From assembly GCA_019115725.1 (NCBI GenBank), contig DXCY01000303.1, forward strand, positions 1 to 7,784: a DNA stretch of 7,784 bases. The letters run 5' to 3'. The position numbers were made by a program, and so were the translations under genes. The DNA is from Candidatus Luteimonas excrementigallinarum (GTDB lineage Bacteria; Pseudomonadota; Gammaproteobacteria; Xanthomonadales; Xanthomonadaceae). The notes below the pieces were generated by a model. It was not told the origin of the DNA and ran no database searches. It saw only the letters and a program-made list of their open reading frames with translations. Below are positions 1 to 6,212 of this stretch, piece after piece (the first letter of the stretch is position 1; every line of letters begins with the position of its first letter).

Positions 1-421
1 GCGCGTGCACCAGGCGCATCACGTCCAGCAGATCCCAGCGGCTGTTGCCGCCGCGCCACTCGCGTTCGTAGGGGTCATGGAAGTTGCGGAACAGGCCGTG
101 GCGGACGAATTCGTCGTCAAAGCGCAGCGAGTTGTAGCCCACGGTGCAGGTGCCGGGGCGCGCCATCTCCTCCTGGATCAGGGCGAACGCCGCGGCCTCG
201 GTGACGCCGTTGCGATCCGCTTCCCAGGGATCGATGCCGGTGACCATGCAGGCGCCTGGGGAGGGCAGCAGGTCGGCGGCGGGCCGGACGAAGAAGTCGA
301 TGGGCTCGTCGACCTGCTGCAGATCCAGGTCGGTGCGGATCGCGGCGAACTGGGCAATCCGGGTCTGGCGGGGATCACGGCCCCAGGTTTCCAGGTCGTA
401 GAAAAGAAAGCTGCCGCTCAC
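1..421 (-). CDS. sbcB: Exodeoxyribonuclease I, N-terminal part (cut by window edge)
   Basis: This is the first 140 codons of exonuclease I, a 3'-to-5' single-strand DNA exonuclease of the DnaQ/DEDD superfamily used in recombination and mismatch repair. The rest of the gene (E. coli ExoI is about 475 aa) lies beyond the left edge. The frame reads SFLFYDLETWG near the N-terminus, giving the metal-binding Asp9 and Glu11. It continues with AQFAAIRTD (24-31), LPSPGACMVTGI (52-63), GYNSLRFDDE (95-104, Asp102 aligning with the third acidic ligand of E. coli ExoI) and NSRWDLLDVMR (126-136). All of these align with E. coli SbcB almost without gaps. The start is a GTG (421-419) overlapping the kmo stop TGA (420-418). 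A GAGGAA run lies directly before it, too close for an ideal ribosome site, so translational coupling to kmo is likely. The gene has no link to kynurenine metabolism and appears to ride on the operon. The family call is firm; the start is probable. Confidence 0.9.
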   Translation of the reverse strand, partial: MSGSFLFYDLETWGRDPRQTRIAQFAAIRTDLDLQQVDEPIDFFVRPAADLLPSPGACMVTGIDPWEADRNGVTEAAAFALIQEEMARPGTCTVGYNSLRFDDEFVRHGLFRNFHDPYEREWRGGNSRWDLLDVMRLVHA

Positions 422-1803
422 TTCCTCGCGCCTGCCTTCTGCTCTTCGGTCAGCGGCGCCAGGCGGGTGTTGACCTGCTCGTCCAGCGCCTCCCAGTCCA
501 CTCCGTCCAGGGTCTCCATTCCTTCGGTGGCCTGAGCCAGGATTTCCAGCTGGATGCGGTTGCGCTCCAGCGCCAGCGAATAGGGAATGCGCATGAAGGT
601 CACCATGGCGTAGCGCGGTACGAAACGGTCGGGATGGCGCTGCTGCAGCTTCAATTCCAACTCGCGCTGGAGCAGGTAATCGGCATCGTCCACCCGGTCG
701 CGCATCTCACGGTAGTTGTCGAGCGCCATCTGCTGGATCGCCTCGGCATTTGGCCGGCGCTCGTTCTCGTAGGCGGTGAAGGCCGCGGCGAGGTCGGGCG
801 CTTCCTCGATATGGCGCGCGAGCGACACGCAGTCCTCCAGCGCGCAGTTCATGCCCTGGCCGTGGAAGGGCACCATGGCGTGGGCGGCGTCGCCCACCAG
901 CACCGCGCGGCCATACAGGCGCCAGCGGTCCAGGTACAGCGTGCCCAGTGGGCTTACGGGGTTGTGCTGCCAGTCGTGGTCCAGGCCGCTCAGCAGCGGC
1001 AGCAGGTCGGGGAAGTCGCGCTGGAACAGTTCGCGCGCCTGCTGCACGGAGCGCACGGTGTCAAAGCCCGGGTCGCCCTCATTGGGCATGAACAGGGTCA
1101 CGGTGAAGTTGCCGCTGTCATTGGGCAGCGCGATGCACATGTAATCGTCGCGCGGCCAGATATGCAGCGCGTTGGGCTCGATCCGGAACTGGCCATCGTC
1201 GCCCGCCGGGATCTCCAGCTCGCGATAGGCATGGCCCAGCGGTTCAAAGCGCTCGCCCAGCCTGGTCTCGCGCTGCATCTGCGCGCGCACCGCCGATCCG
1301 GCGCCGTCGGCCCCCACGATCACTTTGAAGTCGACCGTGCTGGCCTTGCCTTCGTTGGCGTCGTTGATGAAGCGGGCCCGGCCGGCTTCGAAGTCCAGCG
1401 AATCCAGGCGGCGGTTGAAGTGCAGCGTCGCCCCCGCAGCTTCGGCATGGCCGAGCAGGGTGATGTTGAGGTTGCCGCGATGCACCGACCAGATCACTTC
1501 CGAGTCGTCGCGGCCGTAGCGCTGAAGCTGCTGCTCGCCATCGGCGAAGTGCACCATGCGCCCACGCATCATCACCGTGCGTGCCATCACTTCCTGCTCG
1601 ATCCCCGCCTTCTGCAGCGCATGGCGGCCGCGTTCGGCCAGGGCCATGTTGATCGAGCGGCCGCCTTCGTAACCTTCCAGCCGCGGGTCGCCGCGGCGCT
1701 CGTAGATATCCACCTTCCAGCCGCGCCGGGCCAGCAGCGCGCCGAGCAGGGCCCCGGCCAGACCGGCGCCCACGATGGTGATATGGCGATCGCTCTCAGT
1801 CAT
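418..1803 (-). CDS. kmo: Kynurenine 3-monooxygenase
   Basis: This FAD- and NADPH-dependent flavoprotein hydroxylates L-kynurenine to 3-hydroxykynurenine. Numbered from the ATG at 1803 (461 aa), it shows the Rossmann motif GAGLAG (12-17), the ERRGDPR segment after the second strand, GADGAGSAVR (164-173) and the GDAAHAMVPFHGQGMN flavin motif (304-319). Residues aligning with the substrate-contact Arg, Tyr, Asn and Tyr of human KMO are visible: MMRGRM around residue 80, Tyr96, Asn363 in ALDNYREMR and Tyr398 in FVPRYAMVTF. The eukaryotic C-terminal membrane anchor is absent, so a soluble enzyme is expected. An in-frame ATG at 1815 would add MDSH. I prefer 1803 because the family normally starts a few residues before the nucleotide-binding strand and because it gives a short 8-nt overlap with the kynU stop. 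Neither start has a convincing Shine-Dalgarno, so coupling to kynU is likely. Function is confident; the start is less so. Confidence 0.95.
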   Translation of the reverse strand: MTESDRHITIVGAGLAGALLGALLARRGWKVDIYERRGDPRLEGYEGGRSINMALAERGRHALQKAGIEQEVMARTVMMRGRMVHFADGEQQLQRYGRDDSEVIWSVHRGNLNITLLGHAEAAGATLHFNRRLDSLDFEAGRARFINDANEGKASTVDFKVIVGADGAGSAVRAQMQRETRLGERFEPLGHAYRELEIPAGDDGQFRIEPNALHIWPRDDYMCIALPNDSGNFTVTLFMPNEGDPGFDTVRSVQQARELFQRDFPDLLPLLSGLDHDWQHNPVSPLGTLYLDRWRLYGRAVLVGDAAHAMVPFHGQGMNCALEDCVSLARHIEEAPDLAAAFTAYENERRPNAEAIQQMALDNYREMRDRVDDADYLLQRELELKLQQRHPDRFVPRYAMVTFMRIPYSLALERNRIQLEILAQATEGMETLDGVDWEALDEQVNTRLAPLTEEQKAGARK

Positions 1804-3088
1804 GTGGCTGTCCATGGGTGATGGCCGCCCAGGTCTGGACTTCGCGGGCGAAGCGCAGCAAATCGGCGTGGTTGTTGTACAGCGGCGCAGGAGAAATGCG
1901 GATCACATCGGGCTCACGCCAGTCGCCGAGCACGCCATTGCGGGCCAGATGGGCGAACAGGTCGCGGCCGGCCTCGCGGCCCGCGCGTACCCGCAGTGAC
2001 AATTGGGCGCCGCGGCGTGAGGCCTCACCGGGCGTGACGATCTGCAGCACAGGCGACAGCCGCGCCTCGATCAGCGCCTGCAGGTATGCGGTCAGGCGCT
2101 CGGATCTTGCCCGCAGCGCGTCCATGCCGGCGCGCTCGAACAGCGCCAGTGAAGCCCGCAGCGGCGCCAGGCCAAGGATCGGCGGATTGCTGAGCTGCCA
2201 GCCTTCCGCCCCCGGCGTGGGCACGAAGTCGGGGCCCATGCGGAAGCGGCTGTCCTGTTCGTGGCCCCACCAGCCGGCAAAGCGCGGCCGGTCCGTGCGC
2301 GCGTGGCGTTCATGCACGAAACAGCCGGCCACCGCGCCAGGTCCGGCGTTCATGTACTTGTAGTGGCACCAGACGGCGAAGTCGGCGCCGGCATCATGCA
2401 GGCGCAGCGGCAGGTTGCCGGCAGCGTGGGCATGGTCGAAGCCGACCACCGCGCCGGCGGCGTGGCCCAGGCGCACGATCTCCGCCATGTCGAACGCCTG
2501 CCCGGTGCGATACTGCACGCCCGGCCACAGCACCAGCGCCAGGCGCGGGCCGTGCTCGGCGATGGCCTGCTCGATCGCGGCCATCGAGAGGGTGCCGTCG
2601 GGCTCATCCGGCTGCACTTCGATCAGATCGGTGTCCGGGTCGAAGCCGTGGAAGCGCACCTGCGACTCCAGCGCATAGCGGTCGGAGGGAAACGCCCCGG
2701 CCTCCATCAGGATCGCCGGCCGCTCCGGCGTGGGCCGGTAGAAGCTGACCATCATCAAATGCAGGTTGGCGGTGAGCGAGTTCATCGCCACCACCTCCGA
2801 GGGCAGGGCGCCCACGGCGGCGGCCAGGCCGTTACGCACCAGCGCGTGGTAGGGCATCCACTGGCCGGACCCGGTGAAGTGTCCTTCCACCGCCTCGACC
2901 GCCCATTTCTCCAGCACTTCCTCCACGTAGCCGCGCGCTGCCTTTGGCTGCAGGCCCAGCGAGTTGCCGCAGAAATACGCCTGCTCGCGCCCGTCGTGCC
3001 GGGGAATATGGAATTCACCGCGCAGGGCTTGCAGCGGATCGGCTGCATCCAGCGCGCTGGCGTAATCGTCGTCGAAAAGCTGGCTCAC
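1796..3088 (-). CDS. kynU: Kynureninase
   Basis: This PLP-dependent fold-type I hydrolase cleaves 3-hydroxykynurenine (or kynurenine) to 3-hydroxyanthranilate (or anthranilate) plus L-alanine. The 430-residue length is typical. Visible motifs are YFCGNSLGL (38-46), GAFPSDRYAL (131-140), GFDHAHAAGN (216-225, with the PLP-ring Asp218), CHYKYMNAGPG (241-251, with Lys244 the probable Schiff-base lysine), the aromatic AGWWGH (271-276) and LSNPPI (299-304). The C-terminus ends in the small-domain segment VIRISPAPLYNNH (395-407). The start codon is GTG at 3088-3086. It overlaps the TGA of the tautomerase gene (3087-3085) as GTGA, a translational-coupling arrangement. The next downstream gene, kmo, makes its 3-hydroxylated substrate. 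Because the dioxygenase in the same operon needs 3-hydroxyanthranilate, 3-hydroxykynurenine is the likely physiological substrate; this is inferred from context. Confidence 0.96.
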   Translation of the reverse strand: MSQLFDDDYASALDAADPLQALRGEFHIPRHDGREQAYFCGNSLGLQPKAARGYVEEVLEKWAVEAVEGHFTGSGQWMPYHALVRNGLAAAVGALPSEVVAMNSLTANLHLMMVSFYRPTPERPAILMEAGAFPSDRYALESQVRFHGFDPDTDLIEVQPDEPDGTLSMAAIEQAIAEHGPRLALVLWPGVQYRTGQAFDMAEIVRLGHAAGAVVGFDHAHAAGNLPLRLHDAGADFAVWCHYKYMNAGPGAVAGCFVHERHARTDRPRFAGWWGHEQDSRFRMGPDFVPTPGAEGWQLSNPPILGLAPLRASLALFERAGMDALRARSERLTAYLQALIEARLSPVLQIVTPGEASRRGAQLSLRVRAGREAGRDLFAHLARNGVLGDWREPDVIRISPAPLYNNHADLLRFAREVQTWAAITHGQPHD

Positions 3089-3465
3089 GGTGTGGACTCC
3101 GGCTGGCCGGGTTCAAGAATGGCTTTGGTGTAGGTGGATGCCGCCAGCTCTTCCACCTCGACGCACAGCTGGCAGTGCAGGGTGGAAGCCGGGGTGGCGT
3201 GGCGCAGCGCGTCGAGTACCGCCTGGCCGAGGGCCTGGCGCAGCTCGGGGCTGCGGCCGGGCATGATCTTCAGCTGTGCGTGCACGAAGCCGCGTCCGGC
3301 ATCGGTGCCACCGACGCGGAAGTGATCGAGCCGCACGGCGCGGCTCTTGATGGCCAGCTCATCGAAATGGCCGCTGTCGATCAGCGCCTGGTTGGCCGCG
3401 GCCAACCAGGCGGAGGCATCAAAGCCGTCCAGGTTCGCGGTGTACTGCAGGGTCAGGTGTGGCAT
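3085..3465 (-). CDS. 5-carboxymethyl-2-hydroxymuconate isomerase-like tautomerase
   Basis: This 126-aa protein has the length and pattern of CHMI/HpaF of the tautomerase superfamily, which shifts double bonds in 2-hydroxymuconate-type diacids using an N-terminal proline exposed after Met removal. Visible features are Met-Pro at the start (catalytic proline), SRAV (41-44, aligning with SRV in E. coli HpaF), FVHAQLKIMPGRSPELRQ (60-77, aligning with FVHMTLKIGAGRS) and the C-terminal VEVEEL. No homoprotocatechuate gene is nearby, so the annotated HpaF reaction is unlikely to be its job. The deaminase in the same operon yields 2-oxo-3-hexenedioate/2-hydroxymuconate, a close analogue of the HpaF substrate, so it may isomerise that product; this is inference. 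It starts 6 nt after the ACMSD stop without a clear Shine-Dalgarno, and its TGA overlaps the kynU GTG. Family membership is confident; the physiological substrate is not known. Confidence 0.85.
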   Translation of the reverse strand: MPHLTLQYTANLDGFDASAWLAAANQALIDSGHFDELAIKSRAVRLDHFRVGGTDAGRGFVHAQLKIMPGRSPELRQALGQAVLDALRHATPASTLHCQLCVEVEELAASTYTKAILEPGQPESTP

Positions 3466-3471
3466 GGCGGG

Positions 3472-4497
3472 TCAGGCGAACCGGTTGGCGGACAGGCCGA
3501 GCCATTCCAGCGCGGTGCCGTGATACAGGCGCTCCTTGCCGGCCGCGTCCAGCGTCACGCCTTCGATCACCGCGCCCGGGGACTGCTCGCCCAGCGGGAA
3601 GGGATAGTCGGTGCCCAGCATCACCCGGTCGACGCCGCAGACATCGATCAGGTACTCCAGCGCCTTCGGATCGGCGACCCAGGAGTCGAAGTACAGCTGC
3701 TTGAGGTACTTGCGCGGATTGTGCGGGTTGTCGGTGGCCACCAGGTCGGGCCGCATGTTGAAGCCGTGCTCGATGCGGCCGATGGTGTAGGGAAAGCTGC
3801 CGCCGCCGTGCGCCATGCAGATCTTCAGCTTCGGCAGGCGCTCCAGCACCCCGCCGAACACCAGCGAACAGGCCGCCCGTGACTGCTCGGCGGGCATGCC
3901 CACCAGCCAGGGCAGCCAGTACTTGGGCATGGTGTCGGTGCCCATCATGTCCCAGGGGTGCACCAGGATGGCCGCGCCCAGGTCCGCCGCCGCCTCGAAG
4001 AAGGGAAACAGCTCCGGCGCGTCCAGGTTCCAATGGGTATCCGCCGACACCTGCACGTGCGAGCCGATCTGCACACCCTGCAGGCCCAGCTGCTCCATGC
4101 AGCGTTCAAGCTCCTGGATGGCCAGCCGCGGCGACTGCAGCGGCACCGTACCGATGCCGGCGTAGTGGCGCGGATGCGCGCGGCAGGTTTCGGCCATGTG
4201 GTCGTTGAGCGCCTGGTGCAGTTCCAGCGCCTGGTTGGCCTTGGCCCAGTAGCTGAACATCACCGGCACGGTGCTGATCACCTGCACCTGCACGCCGAAG
4301 CGGGCGAATTCGTCGATCCGCTCCTGCGCGTCCCAGGTGTTGGACCAGATTTCGCGGAAGAACTTGCCGTTGCGGTAGATCCGGTGCCGGCCGTCGCTGG
4401 TGTGGTGGATCACCGGAAAGCGCGGGTCACCGTACTTGGCCGCCAGGTCGGGCCAGTCGCGCGGCAGATAGTGGGCGTGGATATCGATTTTCAGCAT
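3472..4497 (-). CDS. nbaD: 2-amino-3-carboxymuconate-6-semialdehyde decarboxylase (ACMSD)
   Basis: This is a zinc-dependent, non-oxidative decarboxylase of the amidohydrolase superfamily. It converts ACMS to 2-aminomuconate semialdehyde with release of CO2, competing with the spontaneous cyclisation of ACMS to quinolinate. The 341-aa protein shows the N-terminal metal motif HAH (His7, His9), Arg48 in the region of the substrate-binding arginine, the ACMSD-diagnostic HPWDMMG (180-186, His180 a zinc ligand) followed by YWLPWLVGMPAE, AHGGGS (His230, probable catalytic His) and GTDYPFPLGEQ (295-305, Asp297 a zinc ligand). The frame stays open upstream to about 4905, but that part is a shadow of the dioxygenase gene. 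The family N-terminus (IDIHAHYLP) fixes the ATG at 4497. No Shine-Dalgarno is visible in the 17 nt before it; a GTAG-type palindrome sits there instead. This is a strong functional assignment. Confidence 0.95.
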   Translation of the reverse strand: MLKIDIHAHYLPRDWPDLAAKYGDPRFPVIHHTSDGRHRIYRNGKFFREIWSNTWDAQERIDEFARFGVQVQVISTVPVMFSYWAKANQALELHQALNDHMAETCRAHPRHYAGIGTVPLQSPRLAIQELERCMEQLGLQGVQIGSHVQVSADTHWNLDAPELFPFFEAAADLGAAILVHPWDMMGTDTMPKYWLPWLVGMPAEQSRAACSLVFGGVLERLPKLKICMAHGGGSFPYTIGRIEHGFNMRPDLVATDNPHNPRKYLKQLYFDSWVADPKALEYLIDVCGVDRVMLGTDYPFPLGEQSPGAVIEGVTLDAAGKERLYHGTALEWLGLSANRFA

Positions 4498-4507
4498 GCG
4501 GACGATT

Positions 4508-4531
4508 GTAGGGGCTACGGCCCCGACGGCT
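4508..4531 (+). repeat. Degenerate GTAG-headed REP-like element overlapping the dioxygenase stop
   Basis: These 24 bases match the palindrome at 7749-7776 at every position but one (G4520 for C7765), after removing four bases (GTCG) from the latter. The deletion removes the outer stem. What remains can pair GGGGC (4511-4515) with GCCCC (4520-4524) around TACG. Read on the minus strand, it supplies the final codons and TAG stop (4517-4515) of the dioxygenase gene and ends 10 nt before the ACMSD ATG. Confidence 0.75.
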
Positions 4532-5066
4532 GCGCCTCGTACCGCGCAGGCCGCGGGTTGAGGTGGCCACAGGCGCTGCAGGTGCGCAGGGCATCGCTGC
4601 GGTAGAAAGTTTCGAACACGCGGAAGAAATCCTGCTCGATGTTCTCCAGCGCAAAGTACTCCTCGTACAGCATGTGGTTGCACTGTTCGCAGAACCACAG
4701 CAGCCCGTCCTTCTCGTGCGGCAGGCGCTTGCGTTCGATCACCAGACCGATCGAACCCTCGGTGCGCTGGGGCGAGTGCGGCACCCTGGGCGGCAGCAGG
4801 AAGGTCTCGCCGGCACGGATCGGAATGTCGCGCACCTTGCCCGGTCCTCCATCGGAATGATCCTGGATGCGCAGGGTCATCTCGCCTTCCAGCTGGTAGA
4901 ACCACTCCGGGCCTTCCTCCCAGTGGTAGTCGGTGCGGGTATTCGGGCCGCCGACCACCATGACAATGAAGTCACCGTCGTAGATGCACTTGTTGCCCAC
5001 CGGCGGCTTGAGCAGGTGGCGGTTGTCCTCGATCCATTTCTGGAAGTTCAGCGGGCCGGGCAGCAT
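4515..5066 (-). CDS. nbaC: 3-hydroxyanthranilate 3,4-dioxygenase
   Basis: This cupin-fold, Fe(II)-dependent extradiol dioxygenase opens 3-hydroxyanthranilate to ACMS. The 183-aa protein has LLKPPVGN (18-25), VVGGPNTRTDYH (37-48), Glu54 and Phe56-Tyr57-Gln58, then LLPPRVPHSPQR (90-101). These supply the expected iron ligands His48, Glu54 and His97 and the substrate-binding Arg44, Arg101 and Glu111. Two CxxC pairs (Cys126/Cys129 and Cys163/Cys166) form the rubredoxin-like iron site typical of bacterial HAO. The family usually ends soon after the last CxxC (about 174 aa in Cupriavidus). Here an extra tail follows, whose final residues (Gln179 onward, PSGP) and TAG stop are encoded by a repeat copy at 4508-4531. 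The ATG has a good AGGAG seven nt upstream (5074-5078). It lies 18 nt after the deaminase stop and supplies substrate to the next gene product, ACMSD. Confidence 0.96.
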   Translation of the reverse strand: MLPGPLNFQKWIEDNRHLLKPPVGNKCIYDGDFIVMVVGGPNTRTDYHWEEGPEWFYQLEGEMTLRIQDHSDGGPGKVRDIPIRAGETFLLPPRVPHSPQRTEGSIGLVIERKRLPHEKDGLLWFCEQCNHMLYEEYFALENIEQDFFRVFETFYRSDALRTCSACGHLNPRPARYEAQPSGP

Positions 5067-5073
5067 CCGGGGT

Positions 5074-5078
5074 CTCCT
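5074..5078 (-). promoter_or_regulatory. Ribosome binding site of the dioxygenase gene
   Basis: AGGAG on the minus strand lies in the 18-nt gap after the deaminase stop, seven nt before the dioxygenase ATG at 5066. It fixes that start and shows that dioxygenase translation can initiate independently of the upstream gene. Confidence 0.75.
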
Positions 5079-5084
5079 GCGGGA

Positions 5085-5522
5085 TCAGGGGGATGGCGAC
5101 GGCAGCGCCGCCACGCACTTCAACTCTATCGCGATGGGGGTGGGCAGGGCATCGATGCCCAGGGTGGTGCGGCAGGGTGCGGTGTCGATTTCCGGAAAAT
5201 ACTCCGCCCACACCGCGTTGTAGGCCTTGAAGTCGCCGGCCATGTCGGTCAGGTACACGGTCACGTCCACCAGGTCTTCCCAGCGGGCGCCGCTGGCCTC
5301 CAGCACCGCGCGCACGTTGGCGAACACCGCGTGGGTCTGGGCGGTGATGTCATGGGCCACCAGCGTGCCGTCGGCGTCATGCCTGTTGCCGGGAATCGCA
5401 TTGGTGGCCGCATCGCGTGGCCCGATGCCGGAAAGAAACAGCAGGTTGCCCACCCGCCGGGCGTGGGGATAGGCGCCCACGGGGCCGGGTGCGGTGGTGG
5501 TGCGAACGATTCCGTTGTCCAT
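5085..5522 (-). CDS. nbaF: 2-aminomuconate deaminase (RidA/YjgF family)
   Basis: This 145-aa RidA-superfamily protein probably hydrolyses 2-aminomuconate to ammonia and 2-oxo-3-hexenedioate (4-oxalocrotonate). Family features are GAYPHARRVGNLLFLSGIGP (16-35), the QT...NV helix (62-70), DVTVYLTDM (86-94) and the signature APCRTTLGIDALP (115-127). Arg118 and Glu133 have the same 15-residue spacing as the substrate-binding Arg and the Glu of E. coli RidA. Generic RidA enamine deaminases share this fold, so the specific role rests on location: it lies between the dehydrogenase that makes 2-aminomuconate and the dioxygenase of the same pathway. It is also longer than the roughly 128-aa housekeeping RidA, as the NbaF/AmnD group is. 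The ATG (5522-5520) abuts the carbonic anhydrase TGA with no gap, and a GGAGG lies eight nt upstream inside that gene. Confidence 0.88.
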   Translation of the reverse strand: MDNGIVRTTTAPGPVGAYPHARRVGNLLFLSGIGPRDAATNAIPGNRHDADGTLVAHDITAQTHAVFANVRAVLEASGARWEDLVDVTVYLTDMAGDFKAYNAVWAEYFPEIDTAPCRTTLGIDALPTPIAIELKCVAALPSPSP

Positions 5523-6185
5523 TCAGCGGTCCTCCCGGTCCTGGCAGATGCGCTCCAGCGCCGGACCATACTGCTCGGGCAGCGCCGCGGGCGAATCGAT
5601 CGCCAGCCCAAGATCATGCACGTGGCCGTTGCGCAGTGAATACACCCAGGCATGCACGGACACCTTCTGCCCGCGTCCCCAGGCCTCGCGCACCACGGTG
5701 GACTCGCAGATGTTGATCATCTGCTCCAGCGCGTTCAGTTCGCACAGCCGGTCGTGGCGCAGCTCGGGATCGTCGATCGATTCGATCAGGCCGCGGTGCT
5801 TGTGCTTGACGTCCTTGACGTGGCGGATCCAGTTGTCGGCCAGGCCCACGCTGCGCCCGTCCAGCGCCGCGCCGACGCCGCCGCAGCCGTAATGGCCCAC
5901 CACCAGGATGTGTTCGACCCCCAGCACGTCGATGGCGAACTGGATCACCGACAGGCAGTTCAGATCGGTGTGCACCACCACGTTGGCCACGTTGCGGTGC
6001 ACGAACACCTCGCCGGGATTCACATCGATGATCTGGTTGGCGGGCACGCGCGAGTCGGAGCAGCCGATCCACAGGAAGCGCGGGGCCTGGATCTTCGACA
6101 GGCGGTTGAAAAAGCCGGGGTCTTCCGCTTCGACGCGCTCGGCCCAGTGGCGGTTGCGTTCAAGCAGGTCGTGGAGTCGGTACAT
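5523..6185 (-). CDS. can: Carbonic anhydrase, beta class type II
   Basis: This zinc enzyme interconverts CO2 and bicarbonate. The 220 residues match E. coli Can in length and align through most of it without gaps. Zinc ligands are Cys42, His98 and Cys101, and the Asp44/Arg46 dyad lies in WIGCSDSRVP (39-48). GHYGCGG (97-103) is intact. Trp39, Arg64 and Tyr182 correspond to the trio forming the non-catalytic allosteric bicarbonate site in type II beta enzymes, so it is probably switched off at low pH or bicarbonate. It is cytoplasmic, with no signal peptide. It starts 27 nt after the dehydrogenase stop with only a weak GGA before the ATG, and ends directly against the deaminase start. Carbonic anhydrase is not a standard part of kynurenine breakdown. 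ACMSD in this operon releases CO2, so it may hydrate that product, or the operon may simply carry the cell's housekeeping Can. The identity is firm; the pathway role is inferred. Confidence 0.95.
   Translation of the reverse strand: MYRLHDLLERNRHWAERVEAEDPGFFNRLSKIQAPRFLWIGCSDSRVPANQIIDVNPGEVFVHRNVANVVVHTDLNCLSVIQFAIDVLGVEHILVVGHYGCGGVGAALDGRSVGLADNWIRHVKDVKHKHRGLIESIDDPELRHDRLCELNALEQMINICESTVVREAWGRGQKVSVHAWVYSLRNGHVHDLGLAIDSPAALPEQYGPALERICQDREDR
5531..5535 (-). promoter_or_regulatory. Ribosome binding site of the deaminase gene
   Basis: GGAGG on the minus strand lies within the last codons of the carbonic anhydrase gene, eight nt before the deaminase ATG. It is one of only two strong Shine-Dalgarno sites in the train and supports the ATG at 5522. 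Confidence 0.7.
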
Positions 6186-6212
6186 GGAAATCCGTTGCAG
6201 TAGGAGTGGTGT

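Noticed and set aside
1804..1815. Alternative kmo start at ATG 1815 adding MDSH
   Set aside because: It is possible but has no ribosome site and would lengthen the overlap with kynU to 20 nt. The ATG at 1803 fits the family N-terminus better.
634..1821. Long plus-strand open frame of 395 codons opposite kmo, with similar long plus-strand frames at 2261-3133, 2944-3882, 3958-4605 and 4563-5639
   Set aside because: These are antisense shadows of clearly recognised minus-strand enzymes. High GC with G/C third positions leaves the complementary frame open, and the translations show no recognisable domains.
4511..4524. Possible intrinsic terminator after the dioxygenase gene
   Set aside because: The stem is only 5 bp and is not followed by a T-run on the minus strand, and the operon clearly continues. 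It fits a REP remnant better.
4542..4553. CCGCGCAGGCCG resembling the loop region of palindrome copies 1 and 2
   Set aside because: The match is only 12 bases with an indel, lacks a GTAG head, and lies in GC-rich coding sequence. It is too weak to call a second repeat.
4498..4905. 136-codon in-frame extension upstream of ACMSD
   Set aside because: It lies wholly over the dioxygenase gene in another frame. The ACMSD family begins at the metal-binding IDIHAHY segment, so the extension is a shadow.
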